Shown piece after piece: positions 1 through 12,085 of a DNA stretch of 64,000 nucleotides. The position numbers and the translations under genes were made by a program. The notes beneath the pieces are model-generated. The model was given only the letters and a program-made list of their open reading frames with translations, was not told the origin of the DNA and searched no databases. Position 1 is the stretch's first letter. The number at the start of each line of letters is the position of its first letter. Source of the DNA: Apium graveolens (Eukaryota > Streptophyta > Magnoliopsida > Apiales > Apiaceae); assembly GCF_009905375.1 (NCBI RefSeq), contig NC_133656.1, forward strand, positions 237,544,396 through 237,608,395. The letters are read 5' to 3'.

Positions 1-46
1 GATACGCTTTGACAATCACTTTATTTTTTATTCAAATATTTTAACA
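1..46 (-). repeat. Copia-1 3' LTR, partial
   Basis: Bases 1-46 match 5514-5559 apart from a few substitutions and end in TAACA (TGTTA on the minus strand). The adjoining polypurine tract, AAGGGGGAG on the minus strand, lies at 47-58. The rest of this LTR is outside the window. Confidence 0.85.
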
Positions 47-178
47 CTCCCCCTTGATTGTCAAATGCGAGTTATTGCAAAGATTGACTGCCTCGTTAAA
101 ACCTTGCAAGGAAAAACCCAGTGGGATAAAAACCTTGACGAAGGAAAAAGAGTACAGCCTCCCTCTGAATAAAATGTC

Positions 179-2310
179 TCATATTCTGACATTTTGATGT
201 AGCAAACTTTTTAATCTCCGCATACCCATATTATTTCTTAGCTTCTCAAATGTTGATGTAGGTAGTGACTTTGTAAGTATATCCGCCAGATTATCGCATG
301 AGCGAACTTGTTGAATATCAATATCACCATTTTCTTGAAGTTCATGAGTGTAGAAGAATTTTGGCAATATGTGTTTTGTTCGATCCCCTTTAATATATCC
401 TTCCTTAAGTTGTTTGATGCAGGCCGAGTTATTCTCAAATAAAACTGTAGGACTGTTTGAAATACTTGATAATCCACATGATTCTCGAATATGTTGAATG
501 ACCGACCTTAGCCAAATACATTCTCTGCTTGCTTCATGAATTGCTAGTAACTCTGCGTGGTTTGATGAAGTTGCGGCCATAGTCTGTTTTGTAGACTTCC
601 AAGAGATAGCAGTATCACAATATGTAAATAGGTAACCTGTTTGTGATCGCCCAAAATGAGGATCTGACATGTATCCAGCATCTGCATATCCAACTAGCCG
701 TGATCTTGAATTGTTTGGGAAGAATAGTCCAAGATCGATTGTCCCTCGAAGATATCTGAATATATGTTTTATTCCATCCCAATGCCTTTTAGTAGGGTCA
801 GAACTAAATCTTGCCAACAAGTTCACTGCAAATGCAATATCAGGCCGTGTGTTATTTGCAAGATACATGAGAGCGCCAATTGCACTGAGATATGGAACTT
901 TAGGTCCAAGAGTCTCTTCATCTTGTTTTCTAGGACGGAAAGGATCTTTTTCAACCTCGAGTGATCGAACAACCATTGGTGTGGTTAGTGGATGAGCTTT
1001 GTCCATGTAGAACCGATCAAGAATCTTTTCAGTGTAGTTTGATTGATGAACAAATATTCCTGAAGATAAGTGCTCCACCTGTATACCTAAATAAAATCTT
1101 GTCCTTCCAAGATCTTTCATTTCAAACTCATTTTTCAAATAGTTAGCAGCATTAGTAATATCTTCAGTAGTACCGATAATATTCAAATCATCCACATATA
1201 CAGCAATAATAACAAAACCAGTTGATGATTGTTTAATAAAAATGCAAGGACACACTTGATTATTAACATATACATCATTCAATAAGTGCTCACTAAGCCT
1301 GTTGTACCACATACGACCAGATTGTTTCAAACCATACAATGATCGTTGTAATTTAACAGAATATAAATGTCGAGGCTTCGTGTCCTCAATATTCAACCCT
1401 TCAGGAATTTTCATATAAATATCACTATCAAGTGATCCATATAGGTATGTTGTCACAACGTCCATCAAACGTGTTTCCAGTTTTTCCATACAAGTCATGC
1501 CCATTAGAAAACGAAAAGTAACTCCATCCATCACAGGAGAGTATGTTTCCTGGTAATCAAAACCAGGTCTTTGAGAGAATCCCTGGGCTACTAGCCGGGC
1601 CTTATATCTCACAATTTCATTCCTTTATTTCATTTTCGTATAAACACCCATCTATTCCCGACAGGGACTACACCAGCTGGTGTTTGGACTGCAGGTCCAA
1701 ATACAGTTCTCTTGCGTAATGATTGCAATTCTTCTTGAATCGCAATTTTCCATTTTGGCCAAACATCTCGGTGTCGACACTCTTCCACACTTTGTGGTTC
1801 AGGATCGGAGTTCATAATAATATCAGATGCCACGGAAAAAGCATATACATCATCAACCTCAATACTCCCACAATCCAGTAATTTCGCGTAATGGACATAA
1901 TTCATTGAGATCTCATAATTTTCAGGTACCTTTGCTTTCGTGGAAGCATTTGCCACTTCTGGGGCAACATTCTCTTCTGGAGGCAATCCCACGTCTGGGA
2001 GTTTTGTTACAGCCACTTCAGGGGCTTGAACCTCTTCAGGAGGAAATACCACTTCTGGGGTATTTTCTGAAACTTTTGCCACTTCTGGGGCAATTCCAAT
2101 CAATTTCCGTTTTCGTGGTACAATATCTTTTGCACCAATAGGTCTACCACGCTTCTGGCGTGGCTTTGAATCACTAATCAATTCTCCAGGAATTGATTTC
2201 TTAGTAGGGATTTCAACTCGTGTCGGAGCATTAACAGCAGGTATATGTGACCTTATAATATGTCTAGAGTCACTAAAGGCATCCGGCATTTGATTAGCAA
2301 TATTTTGCAT
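179..2310 (-). pseudogene. Copia-1 reverse transcriptase and RNase H
   Basis: Two frames, 1630-2310 and 179-1612, carry the end of the linker and the RT/RNase H region. The first ends with the start of the RT domain (VGNRWVFIRK). The second has the YARLVAQGF-like opening (RYKARLVAQGFSQ), the YVDD catalytic box (VYVDDLNIIG), the SLYGLKQ motif and an RNase H region with DAGYMSD and the terminal DILTKSLP motif. A stop/frameshift at 1612-1630 separates the halves. The linker holds four to five imperfect repeats of a P/A-E-V motif (APEVA, TPEVVFPPEE, PPEENVAPEVA), probably slippage-derived. In a live element this enzyme copies element RNA into DNA. Confidence 0.9.
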
Positions 2311-2340
2311 ATGAATAATTCTTTGAACTTCAGATTCACA

Positions 2341-3249
2341 TTAATTAGTACGTGAATCAATAGAATTTAATCCTGATGTATTCCATGATATTTCGGAATT
2401 TAATTTATGAAAATCATTATCTCCCCCTAATTTAGGGAACATGGTTTCATCAAAATGAAAATCAGCATAGCGAGCAGTAAAAACATCACCGCTTAATGGT
2501 TCCAGATATCTTATAATAGATGAAGAATCAAAACCAACATATATACCAATTCTTCTTTGAGGTCCCATTTTATTTCTTTGTGGTGGTGATATAGGAACAT
2601 ACACAGCACAACCAAATACTTTTAAATGAGATATATTAGGTACTTGACCAAGAACTAATTCTTGAGGGGATTGTTTATGGTAAGCAGAAGGCCTTATTCT
2701 AATTATATTTGCAGCATGAAGTATTGCATGACCCCAAACAGATATAGGTCACTTTGCCCTTAGGAGTAAGGGACGGGAAATAAGTTGAAGTCTTTTAATT
2801 AAGGATTCTGCTAAACCATTTTGTGTATGTACGTGAGCCACCGGGTGTTCGACTGAGATTCCTACTGACATACAATATTCATTAAAAGTTGCAGATGTAA
2901 ATTCAGCAGCATTATCTAGTCGGATTGATTTAATGGGATGGTCAGGAAATTGAGCTCGGAGTTTAATTATTTGGGCAAGTAATTTGGCAAAGGCTGTATT
3001 TCGGGTTGTAAGTAGACATACATGAGAACATCGAGTTGACGCATCAATTAAAACCATAAAGTACCTAAATGGGCCAGAAGATGCATGTATAGGACCACAA
3101 ATGTCACCTTGAATTCTTTCTAAGAATTTCGGGGACTCGGTTTGAAGCTTAACTGGGGATGGTCGGACAATAAGTTTTCCTAAGGAACATGCTGAACAAT
3201 GAAGTTCATCTTGGGATATTATCTTTTGAGTTTTAAGAAGATGTCCCAC
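2341..3249 (-). pseudogene. Copia-1 integrase
   Basis: The frame 2749-3249 carries the integrase core: GDICGP (first Asp), RLDNAAEFTS (second Asp) and the QNGLAES region (catalytic Glu). It follows directly on the zinc-binding segment HCSACSLGKL. The frame then breaks at 2605-2748, where an out-of-frame stretch still encodes the usual GHAILHAAN-like region. It resumes in 2341-2604 with the KVFGCAVYVP / GIYVGFDSS segment typical of the C-terminal copia integrase. Catalytic residues are visible but the frame is interrupted at least twice. Confidence 0.88.
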
Positions 3250-3255
3250 AAAATT

Positions 3256-3870
3256 TTAAATGATACGACGCATCATAGATACTCCTGGATGACCGAGTCT
3301 TTCGTGCCAAAGGGAAAATAGTTTTGGGTCTATGACTTTGGGGATGTTGACACTATGAGATTCAAGAACTCGTATACTTGTAACATATAATCCTGAAGAA
3401 ACCGAGTGGAATTTCTCTAGGACCCTTTTATTGTCAACGGTGTTTGAGGTGATGAGAAGGTATTCTTTTTCATTCTCATTAATAGTTTCAACGTGAAACC
3501 CGTTAAGACGGATATCTTTAAAACTCAGTAGGTTTCTAGTTGACTTGCTAAAGTATAGAGCCTCTTGTGTGTGTATGTGTGTCTTATTTGGTAGAAGAAA
3601 ACTAGCTTTCCCAAAACCTTCTATTATATTTGATGTACCCGATACCGTCCAGACATGTGAGTTGGTTTTAGTCAACTGTGAAAAGTATTTCTGACTCTGT
3701 AAAATAGTGTGTGTGGTTGCGCAGTCAACAATGCATATATCTTCCATCTCTATACATATATAAATGAAAAACATCTTTATTAAAAACAAACCGAGTACAG
3801 AAAACAACAACATGAAACAAGTACATAAAATGAGTACATAAGTAAAACACAAAGAAAATAAGTAAAGCAT
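3256..3870 (-). pseudogene. Copia-1 protease and GAG-pre-integrase
   Basis: The frame holds an aspartic-protease active site written as VDCATTH (family consensus D-S/T-G-A-T-x-H, so the Gly-containing triad is altered here). A GAG-pre-integrase segment ending LWHERLGHPG follows. The first 40 or so residues (FSLCFTYVLILCTCFMLLF) are hydrophobic and unlike normal copia linker. They are probably translated non-coding or rearranged sequence rather than a real membrane segment. The frame runs into a stop at 3256 just before integrase. Confidence 0.85.
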
Positions 3871-4064
3871 GATAATACATATGAAGTCTAGTCGTCTAAA
3901 CCATAATAAAGATTAGCACCAGTGTCTATTTCATTTGAGGCCTTATTGACTGGTTCATTAACTAGATTATAATTAGCGAAGTTGGTTTCTACTCTCTTTC
4001 CATTATTCTTTTTGGATGACTCGTAGAGATCAACAAGATGTTTGGGTGTGCGACAAGTACGTTG

Positions 4065-4916
4065 TCAGTGCCCCTCAGATCCGCACCTATGACAGATGCC
4101 CCGGTTCTCTCCTTCTTGGAGAGCCTTTCTTTTATTTGGCACTTCACGTTGCCATTTCTGGTGGCCAGAGTTGTAACCATCACGTTGCCACTTCAGGTGG
4201 CCAGAATGATATTGATTGTGAAACTGACCACGAAAATTTCCACGTCCACGGTTTCGTCCATAACCCCGTCCTCCTCTATGCCCTTTCCCACGTTCATTCT
4301 TCAGGAATGGCGTATTATGTACTTCAGGTAACTGGGCAGAGCCTGTGGGACATATCTGATGATTTTTCAGTAGCAACTCATTATTCTTTTCAACCACAAG
4401 AAGGAGAGATATCAGCTCGCCATATTTCTGAAAATTACGCTCCCTATATTGTTGAGTTAGGATCATAGTGTTGAGGTGAAAGGTTGAGAGGGTCTTTTCA
4501 ATCATTTCAGTATCAGTAATATTTTCACCACATAAAATTAATTTTGAGCTTATTTTGAAAAGAGCAGAATTATATTCAGCTACAGATTTAAAATCTTGTA
4601 ACCTCAAATTAATCCAGTCATATCGGGCAGATGGCAAGTGAACAAGTTTTTGATGATCAAATCTATCCTTGAGATTATTCCAAAGGGTGAGTGGATTTTT
4701 GATAGTGAGGTATTCAGATTTTAGATCTTCGTGGATGTGATGCCTAAGAAAGATAATCGATTTTGCATTTTGTTCAACAGTTGGGATCTTTTCCGGGTCA
4801 ATAGTATCTTTTAGGCCATTAGCACTAAGGTGTAATTCCGCATCAAGGACCCATGACAAATAATTATTTCCGGAAACATCCAAGGCAACAAACTCTAATT
4901 TTGCAAGATTCGCCAT
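4065..4916 (-). pseudogene. Copia-1 gag
   Basis: Starts MANLAKLEFVALDVSGNNYL, the usual start of plant copia gag of the UBN2 type. It has a YDWINLRLQDF/VAEYNSALFKI core, then an arginine-glycine-rich stretch (RGKGHRGGRGYGRNRG). It ends in the first half of a CCHC zinc knuckle (CHRCGSEGH). A TGA directly after the histidine separates the final cysteine, four codons further on, so the knuckle is cut by a nonsense change. A short tandem repeat encoding GHLKWQRDGYN / GHQKWQREVPN lies at about 4150-4210. Confidence 0.9.
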
Positions 4917-5241
4917 TCTGAATAGATTTTAAATAAGATATAATATGTCACATAATATTTAAACAGACAAGTTGAAATAATAACTGTATACAAAAGTTAC
5001 GACGGCATAGCCGGCCATAAAACTTTTGATTATTACTTGACGGCAGCGCCATCTTTATAGTAGTATTACTTGACGGCATAGCCATCTTTATAGATTTCAA
5101 TCAGTAACATAAACATGTAATAATATTTAGAAGAATATGAGAAAAAGAAAACGTACCTCTTTTATGAAATAGTTTTAGTTGATAGGGACTTGTGGGTCAG
5201 AATAAGTCGTATCTCTTTCGAGAATAAAGCTTCAGTTGGCA

Positions 5242-5260
5242 GAGACTCGTGCTGATAACG
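5242..5260 (-). other. Copia-1 primer-binding-site-like sequence
   Basis: Immediately inside the 5' LTR the minus strand reads CGTTATCAGCACGAG. This position and the ATCAG core resemble the initiator-tRNA-Met site TGGTATCAGAGC of other plant copia elements, with changes. The matching tRNA is not certain. Confidence 0.55.
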
Positions 5261-5559
5261 TGTTATAAACCTTGACTGAAAATATTAGTTATGTTTAATG
5301 TAGAGGAAGTATAGGAGAATAGAAGATGTAGAGAAAGTTGTGTTGTATTTCATTAGCTAAATGAGCTATTTATAGTAGTTGGTTTACAAGGCTTACTAAG
5401 TAAGTTATTCAAATCTTCTTCATTAAGTATAACAAAACTTCTTCGATAAGCTTTACAAGTCTTCCTCGATAAGCTTTACAAGTCTTCCTTGGTAAGATTT
5501 GAGAGACTTCCTCGATACGCTTTGACAATCACTTTATTTTTTATTCAAATTTTTTAATA
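5261..5559 (-). repeat. Copia-1 5' LTR
   Basis: About 299 bp, starting TATTAA (TG changed to TA) and ending TAACA on the minus strand. The distal 46 bases repeat those at window positions 1-46. An imperfect tandem repeat of the type CTTCNTCGATAAGCTTTACAAG occurs at 5430-5520. Just inside the element, at 4990-5090, three copies of a GACGGCATAGCCATCTTTATAG-like motif lie in the leader. Confidence 0.85.
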
Positions 5560-5563
5560 GTGA

Positions 5564-6960
5564 ACATTTTCTTTTGGATTGAGAGATTTGAGAGAGAAAC
5601 TGTAGAGCTTTTTTAGACGCTTTTTTCAATATCTCCATCGCATTAAAACATAGACGGAAAAAGATCGAAAATGATGTCCAAGCTTCTTTCTTGTCATTCC
5701 AACGCAAATACGACGTCGTCGTCTTTCTAATATATTGTCTTCATCTGTCATTTCATGATCCTGATGTATGTAACGTGATCTTGGGATTATTATTAGAAAA
5801 TTTCTAAAATTTAAAAATATATTGGTTAGAAAAAAGTATAATACATAAATTAAAATTTAAATACCCTCAACTATAAATAAAGTTCATTAAAATTTTATCT
5901 TAGACATATTGAAAAGTTTTCACGGCAAATAACCGAGGATATACTGGGAAAATGATTGGGGAATGGGGATAATATATATACATAGAGTAAAATTTCATGA
6001 AGTTCACTTTTTTATTGGAGTTATTGGAGTTCATCTATATTCTGCAAATAAATATCTTGTAAAACGTGTTACTTTACAACATATGTTTGACAAATATCAT
6101 TATTCAACATGCAAATATCGTACATTTATAAGTACAATATGTATGTTCTGCAATATGTCTGCAACATAAATATTTATATTCTGTAAATTAAACATGTTTT
6201 GTAGAATAATATTTTTTGCAATATTCTACTTGTAAATGTTGTAAAATCTACAAGATTTTTAATAAAATAGTGATATTTATCGAAAAATAATATGTTTTGA
6301 AAAATTTTAAGCTTAATTTACTTGTAGAACATATGTATACTCCAAGAATTTTAATGAATTAGTGAACTACATATAACTTAAGTCATATATGTATATACCT
6401 CATAAAATTAAATAAATTTATGATATAAGAATATTTCAAGAATATTTTTAAAGTTACTAATATATATTTATATATTATTTTTCAAGACAAAATAAATACT
6501 TAAGAAAAATATGTATAAACTCTCACTATGTATTGAAACTCTTACTCAAGTTTAGAAGATTACCTACAAATTATTTGTATGGAAGCTCTTACTCTAGTTT
6601 ATGAGTGAAGTGATCAAACTAAACATGTTAATTAAATTTTTTTCGATATCTCACATAAAATGTAAATAATTTTAAAAAATGAAAAAATGTACATAGCTTA
6701 CTTTCCTTGTTAATTAATTTAAACCTTAGACCATAAACTGAATATAAAATACTTGATCACAGCATTAAACTAGCATGTATGTTAACTCATTCAAATTGTG
6801 GCCAACAATATTAATATGAGATTGAGAGTATCTTTGTTGCATTGTGCTTTTAACGATAGACTTATGAATTGAACTTTCCGTAAGAAATAAAAAAACTTAT
6901 GCAATGAACACAGCAATTAATCATCAGACGAAAGCACATGTAACCGCACAAGCTGATACC
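5564..6960. repeat. Segmental duplication, copy A
   Basis: This stretch is collinear with 11314-13350. Shared landmarks are the CTTTTGGA...GAGAGAGAAA leader, the orphan exon at 5671, a region rich in ATATTTGCAATATTCT-like motifs, and the AACCGCACAAGC end. Copy B carries a SINE-like insertion (11492-11632) and a Stowaway MITE (12086-12335) that are absent here, so copy A shows the empty sites. The Copia-1 5' LTR abuts its left edge. No other gene is seen in it. Confidence 0.8.
5671..5730 (+). pseudogene. Orphan F-box first exon, copy A
   Basis: Twenty codons, opening ATGATGTCCAAG (MMSKLLSCHSNANT...), match the first exon of the F-box locus at 56522-56580 in sequence and in the GAAAAA-rich leader before it. 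The splice donor seen there (TTCCAG/GT) is not preserved: the frame runs into TAA at 5728. No F-box exon follows within several kilobases. It is a duplicated 5' end without its body. Confidence 0.7.
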
Positions 6961-7296
6961 TTTTATACGAATATCCGAATAATATCCGTTTTATTTTTGC
7001 TCGAAACAAAAACAAAATGTTATTTTATAGTCCAAAAAAGAAACAGGCCTACTTTAGGAGTAATGGGCTTGGCTGGGCTGGGCCTAGAGGCTAAAATTTT
7101 ACTCAGTTATACAATCTATGAAATTACAGCAAAAAAATTAATCAATTTGACAACAAAAAAGTGAAATTCGGAACATAAGTCACTTTGGCACCGAAAAAAT
7201 AACATAATTTGTATTTTTATTCATGTTTCCAAAAGTAATTTGTATTGTGTTATTTTAAAAAAATAACATAATAATAACTGAAGTATATATATAGAG

Positions 7297-7506
7297 AGAG
7301 CGGGGATAACTATTCTCTTTGTTACAGATTCGAATTTAGAAGAATTTATGATTATACCTCCTGAGTCAGAGCATGTCGCTTAAATACGGTTTACCTTGGT
7401 TCACGTGTTTTGCAGGCTATTGCGTGAGCCCATAGGTTTACCCGGTGCACACCCGAAGCGTAGCGGCCGTAGATTTTTTACGATAAAAAATAATAATAAA
7501 TAAATA
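7297..7506 (+). repeat. SINE-like element, copy 1
   Basis: This copy contains GATTCGAAT (a pol III box-B-like motif), the conserved block CCTGAGTCAGAGCATGTCGC, then GCACACCCGAAGCGTAGCGG. It ends in TTTTTTACGATAAAAAATAATAATAAATAAATAAA-type tail sequence. The same order of blocks is found at 21779-22345 and, with an internal deletion, at 11492-11632. Box-B-like motif plus A-rich tail suggests a tRNA-derived SINE; the 5' end is truncated here. Confidence 0.6.
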
Positions 7507-7802
7507 AATTTATGATATAAAAATATTTCAAGAATACTTTTAATGTAAATAAATTAATTTAAATATTATTTTTCAAAATAAAATAAATACTTAAGAAGAA
7601 TATGTATAAACTGTCGGTATATATTCAAACTCTTACTAAAGTTTAGAATATTACCTACAAATTATTTGTACCGGACCTCTTACTCTAGCTTAAGAGTGAA
7701 GTTATCAAACTAAATATAGTTATTAAATATTATGCGGTATAGGAAGTTTAAAACATGCAACCTCATCTAAAAATTACTATAAAATACTATATAATTATAC
7801 AA

Positions 7803-9959
7803 TCTCTTCTATATATAATAGCACAATAAAGGGATAATATACAAACTCGTACCACTACACCATATTGTCACATGTGTTTTTTATCAAACACATAATATGT
7901 AAGTGTGCTAAAGAAATATTTTATTTAACTTTAAAGATAGCTACTTGAATGCCGCAAAAAAAAATAGTTACTTGAATATTCGTACAATTAATTTTAAAGA
8001 ACTGATATCTAGATATAAAGTTAGGCATAGTACATAAATGTATTATTATCTTATTTATTATTATTTTTTAGTTTGAAAATATATCTCATATATTTTTAAC
8101 ATATTTTTTATTATAAAAAGTAATTAAAATGTACATATATAATTTTTAAAGAAAATATTGAAAACAGAATCGCCTATATATAAATAATCTAGATTGGTAT
8201 TAAATATTTAGATAAGTTCGAATTATAATGAGTCAATGAATTTTAGTTTATTTTGAATTTGAAAACAGAATTTGGCCCATTGTTCAAAAAATACTCGAAA
8301 TTTGATTACATGACTAGCCGAAAAACATTGTCACATTCTACGTTTAGTAAATTTAAATTACAAGTTCGACGAGAATATCTTACCAATAATGTGAAATTTT
8401 TTGATATCTAATATTAATATAAATTAATGTGTTTGAGGTATTTATAGGATCAAGTCAATTGATTATTTGTATTAAAATTACTAACTTCACTGGTAGCGCA
8501 ATAGTGTTTTGGGGCTTGTCCCGATTTTAAAAATATTTGAAATTTGATATGATATCTCACGAGATTTGTTAAAACTACGATGATATATTAAATAAATTTA
8601 TTTTTCATTTTTCACTTTAAAATAACTAGCATTTTAAAAAGAATTCTTTTAGATGAACAATATTTATTGATCAAGATAATATTGTACAAATATTTTGAAT
8701 TATTTAATATTTTGAATTATTCAAATAAAATTTATATCTATACTATATTGTAGCATTTGATTCAATACATTTTATACTATTTTAAAAAACTATATATTGT
8801 TCAATAATTTGAAGGAATTAATCAGTTCAACTAATATTTATAAAACTTTATCAAATTGAAAAATATTTAATTTTAGGAGAATAGTATACAATATTATCAA
8901 ATTATTATATGAAGAAATATTACAACTGTAATATTTAAACTTAAAAATAGTTTAAATAACAATATAATTACAATTTTTCCTTCAAATTCTTGAAAAAAAA
9001 TCATGAACATCAATAATAAGTCTTATAATATATAATTTATTTTTATGTTACATGATTGATACTCGGTCGCGTAAAAAACAGATATGAATTGTTTGTTAGT
9101 GATAATGTGAATACCATATATAAATTATTGCAATTTATTTATTACATAATTTTAATTTTTGAATAAATTATAAATACATGTTATTTAAGTAATCAATTGT
9201 CTCGCTAGATATTAATAATGATTATACATATACATAAATCAGATATTTAGCATATAAATAATTGAAACCATCGTAATTTACTAAGAAATGTAACATACGA
9301 TAATTCACATGCTAACATAAATACATATAACTTAATCTTATTTTGTTAAGAGTAGTGTAAAAAAACTAACATTTTTCCAAAAATACATACGTTAAATTTC
9401 AAAAACTAACATTTTTCATTAAAATCAACTTTTATATTAACAGTAGTGTAAATTTTATATTATTTTATATTATGATTGCAAGTAATTCTAAATTCAGTTA
9501 TTCATTTTTTATCTTTTTAAATTGAGTAAGTTAATTGTAAGTTAGTAGAGAACTCAGTAATAATATAGACTAGTTATATAGTTTATTTAAATAAAACTCA
9601 AAATTTTTGGTCAACTATGTATTCAACATATATGTTTTTTAACTTTTTCTTTGTAAACATACCAACGACATTCTACGTATTAAGTTTATTTGTTTCATTT
9701 CAAACGTACACTGACTACCCTGTTTATATTATTCATTAAATATAGTTATACTACACAAACACAAATATATATTTTTCTTAATGAGCTAAATTGGAAACGT
9801 TGTGTAATTTAGTAATGTCTTGTATGAAAATGATACACAGACAAATACGTTAGATATTATACAACATTTACAAATAAGAATATAACTAAAAATATTATAA
9901 TTGTATGCATAAAAAAACTTTAGAAAATAACCCGTACCTCGCACGGGTTATTATGCTAG
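7803..9959 (+). mobile_element. Helitron-like element, non-autonomous
   Basis: The right end has the Helitron 3' signature: a hairpin (AACCCGT at 9929-9935 pairing with ACGGGTT at 9943-9949) about ten bases before CTAG, followed by T. The left end starts TCTCTTCTATATATAATAG directly after an A, as Helitrons insert between A and T. A roughly 50-bp unit (ACAACCTCATCTAAAAATTAC) flanks both sides (7749, 9963, 10013), so the insertion seems to lie within a short tandem repeat. No Rep/helicase frame is present; the interior is AT-rich with no gene seen. Confidence 0.65.
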
Positions 9960-11313
9960 TTATTTTAAACATACAACCTCATCTAAAAATTACTATAAAA
10001 TACTATACAATTATTTTAAACATACAACCTCATCTAAAAATTCTATATAATATTACAATTAAGCAATTGAACCACTTATATATTATTAATATGTCTTCGA
10101 TCCTTAACGGGCCAAAGGGAGTAATATTTGTCATATTATATATTATTTTATTTTAATATTTTAATTTAGTGTAACATAAATTCAATAACAAAAGTCAATT
10201 GTCAAAATATTTTTAATACAATCATATGAAAATACATTTAACTGAAAAAATATAAAAAAATCCAGAATTCCTTTTTAAATCAAGAAATAGATTTAATATA
10301 GTTTAAAACGTTTTTTTAAATATTATGGTTATTAAATTATCCTTAATATTTATTTATACTTTTTAACAACTAATTAACAGAATTTGGTATTATTAAAAAA
10401 CTAATTGAAAAATAATTCTACATCTCACACGGAAGTACGGGAAAAATCCTTAAAGATGGGTACTTTGATCCCTTGAAACTATTTGAATTTGATTCGTATT
10501 GACTACTTAAATACTTTTATATTATGAGTCAAAATTACTTGCGAAAATTTAAACTAAACATAATATTTTAAATTTTCTCCAATAATTCACGGATATATAT
10601 ATGCATTTTAAAAGAAGGTGAATAATCATATTAACCCTAAAAATCTATATAACACATTGTCACACTGTAAAAATCAATACTTGAATCATTCAAATTTGAT
10701 GCATGTCCGCTTCCTTTAATTTATAATCACATAAATTGCCCATGAAGATCATATGTTATGTTGTGATGTTTACTTGCACGGTGTATTTATAAATATTTAT
10801 ATTATTAAAATAGGTATTTATATATGAATATTTTTAATTAATCAAAATAGAATAATTATTTGAGACAAGTTCGAAACACATTTTTATATATGTTTAATAG
10901 GCTTTTCTGCACCAAAGAGTGCACCACTTATATATATATATCAGTTAAACCTATTTAAAGTAATATAGTTGGAATCGATAAAAAAATATTACTTTACCGA
11001 TTTTATTAATTTATCGATAGTAAAAATACACTGTGTCTCTTATGTTGGGACCGAAAAAAATATTATTTTAACGAGTTTATTAATTTAACAATTATTACTT
11101 AATCGAGGTTCAACTGTAGACGACATTCTTTAATTGATTTTTGATTTATTATTAGTGATAAATCCTTATACACAAAAATTCCTATCAATAAAATTAGCGA
11201 CCGCCCATATATACACTGTAATAACATGTGAAAAAGCCATGTTTAATTTTCAATTCCTAAATTATACACTGTTTCTCGATCCATTGTCCCCAGTAAACAA
11301 AGTTGTGAACCTT
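9960..11313. other. AT-rich intergenic stretch
   Basis: The start holds two tandem copies of a 50-bp unit (9963 and 10013). The rest is AT-rich with many stops in all frames. At 10950-11110 a degenerate pair of repeats carries TTATTAATTTA and ATATTATTTTAACGAG motifs, and a related sequence occurs near 47150-47280. I see no gene, RNA or clear element boundary. Confidence 0.6.
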
Positions 11314-11491
11314 TTCTTTTGGAATTGAGAAATTTGTGAACTTAATTTTCAAAAACACGTTTTTTAAATTAAAAACCGTACATGAGATATTGGGGCTATT
11401 GGCTTCTCAACAGATTTGACTTTTGAGAGAGAAATCGTAGATCCTTTTTTGGCCTTTTTTTCAATATCCCCGCCACATAAAAATCTAGACG

Positions 11492-11632
11492 AGCTCGCAG
11501 GAGTTGACTCAGTTGATTAAAAGGGATAATTATTTTCTTAATTACAGCTATTGGGTGAGCACGTAATATTTATCCAGTACGCACCCGAAAAATAGCGGCC
11601 GCACGTTAACTATGATAAAAAAACAAACAAAA
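11492..11632 (+). repeat. SINE-like element, copy 2, internally deleted
   Basis: The segment is absent from the matching position in duplication copy A (after about 5656), which gives its limits. It opens with GTTGACTCAGTTGATTAA, close to a pol III box A. It continues with the GCACCCGAAAAATAGCGGCC block and ends in an A-rich tail (ATGATAAAAAAACAAAC). The middle part seen in copy 1 is missing. This copy is the best evidence that the family is tRNA-derived. Confidence 0.65.
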
Positions 11633-11650
11633 GGGAAAAGATCGAAAACG

Positions 11651-11707
11651 ATGTCAAGGCTTCTTTCTTCTCATTCCAACGCAAATACGACGTCGTCTTT
11701 TTCCTAA
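11651..11707 (+). pseudogene. Orphan F-box first exon, copy B
   Basis: Nineteen codons ending in TAA, reading MSRLLSSHSNANTTSSFS. It is the counterpart of 5671-5730 and of the real first exon at 56522. Lys3 is changed to Arg by a transition, one of the two start ATGs is lost (ACGATG), and there is no splice donor. No F-box body follows. Confidence 0.65.
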
Positions 11708-12085
11708 TATATTGTCGTCATCTGTCATTTCATGATCTTGATGTATGTAACGTGAACTTGAGATTATAACTAGAAAATTTCTAAAATTTTAAATATATAT
11801 TAGTTAGAAAAGAGTATAATACATAAATTAAAATATAAATACCCTCAGCTACAAGGTTTAAATTAAAATTTTATCTTGATACATATTGAAAAATTTTCAC
11901 GGCAAATAGCTGAGGATATACGGGGAAGATGATTGGGGAATGGGGATATCTGATCAAACAAATCATTTTTCGCTCCTAGTGTATGTCTTAATTTTTATTT
12001 TTTAATGATAACTGCAGAAAAATAAAAGTTTAGATCATTTTGATTGATGAAATTTGTGTGAATGCAGAGTGGTCCTCTATTATTA

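Larger units (their letters stand above)
1..5559 (-). mobile_element. Ty1/copia LTR retrotransposon (Copia-1), decayed
   Basis: On the minus strand the order is 5' LTR (5261-5559), primer-binding-like site, gag, protease, integrase, reverse transcriptase, RNase H, polypurine tract (47-58) and the first 46 bases of the 3' LTR. Protease-integrase-RT-RNase H order defines copia rather than gypsy. The coding part is split into at least five blocks by frameshifts and stops, so the copy is dead. The 3' LTR is cut by the window edge, so the target duplication cannot be checked; the five bases next to the 5' LTR are GTGAA (5560-5564). Confidence 0.93.

Noticed and set aside
669..1146. Plus-strand frames of 61-108 codons across Copia-1
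   Set aside because: They lie opposite the reverse transcriptase/RNase H frame on the other strand and have no family features.
6904..7164. 86-codon plus-strand frame
   Set aside because: Low-complexity, no recognisable motif, and its second half is a repeat also present at 21510-21690.
9905..10156. 83-codon frame next to the Helitron end
   Set aside because: Made of the 50-bp tandem repeat (NIQPHLKI twice); no protein character.
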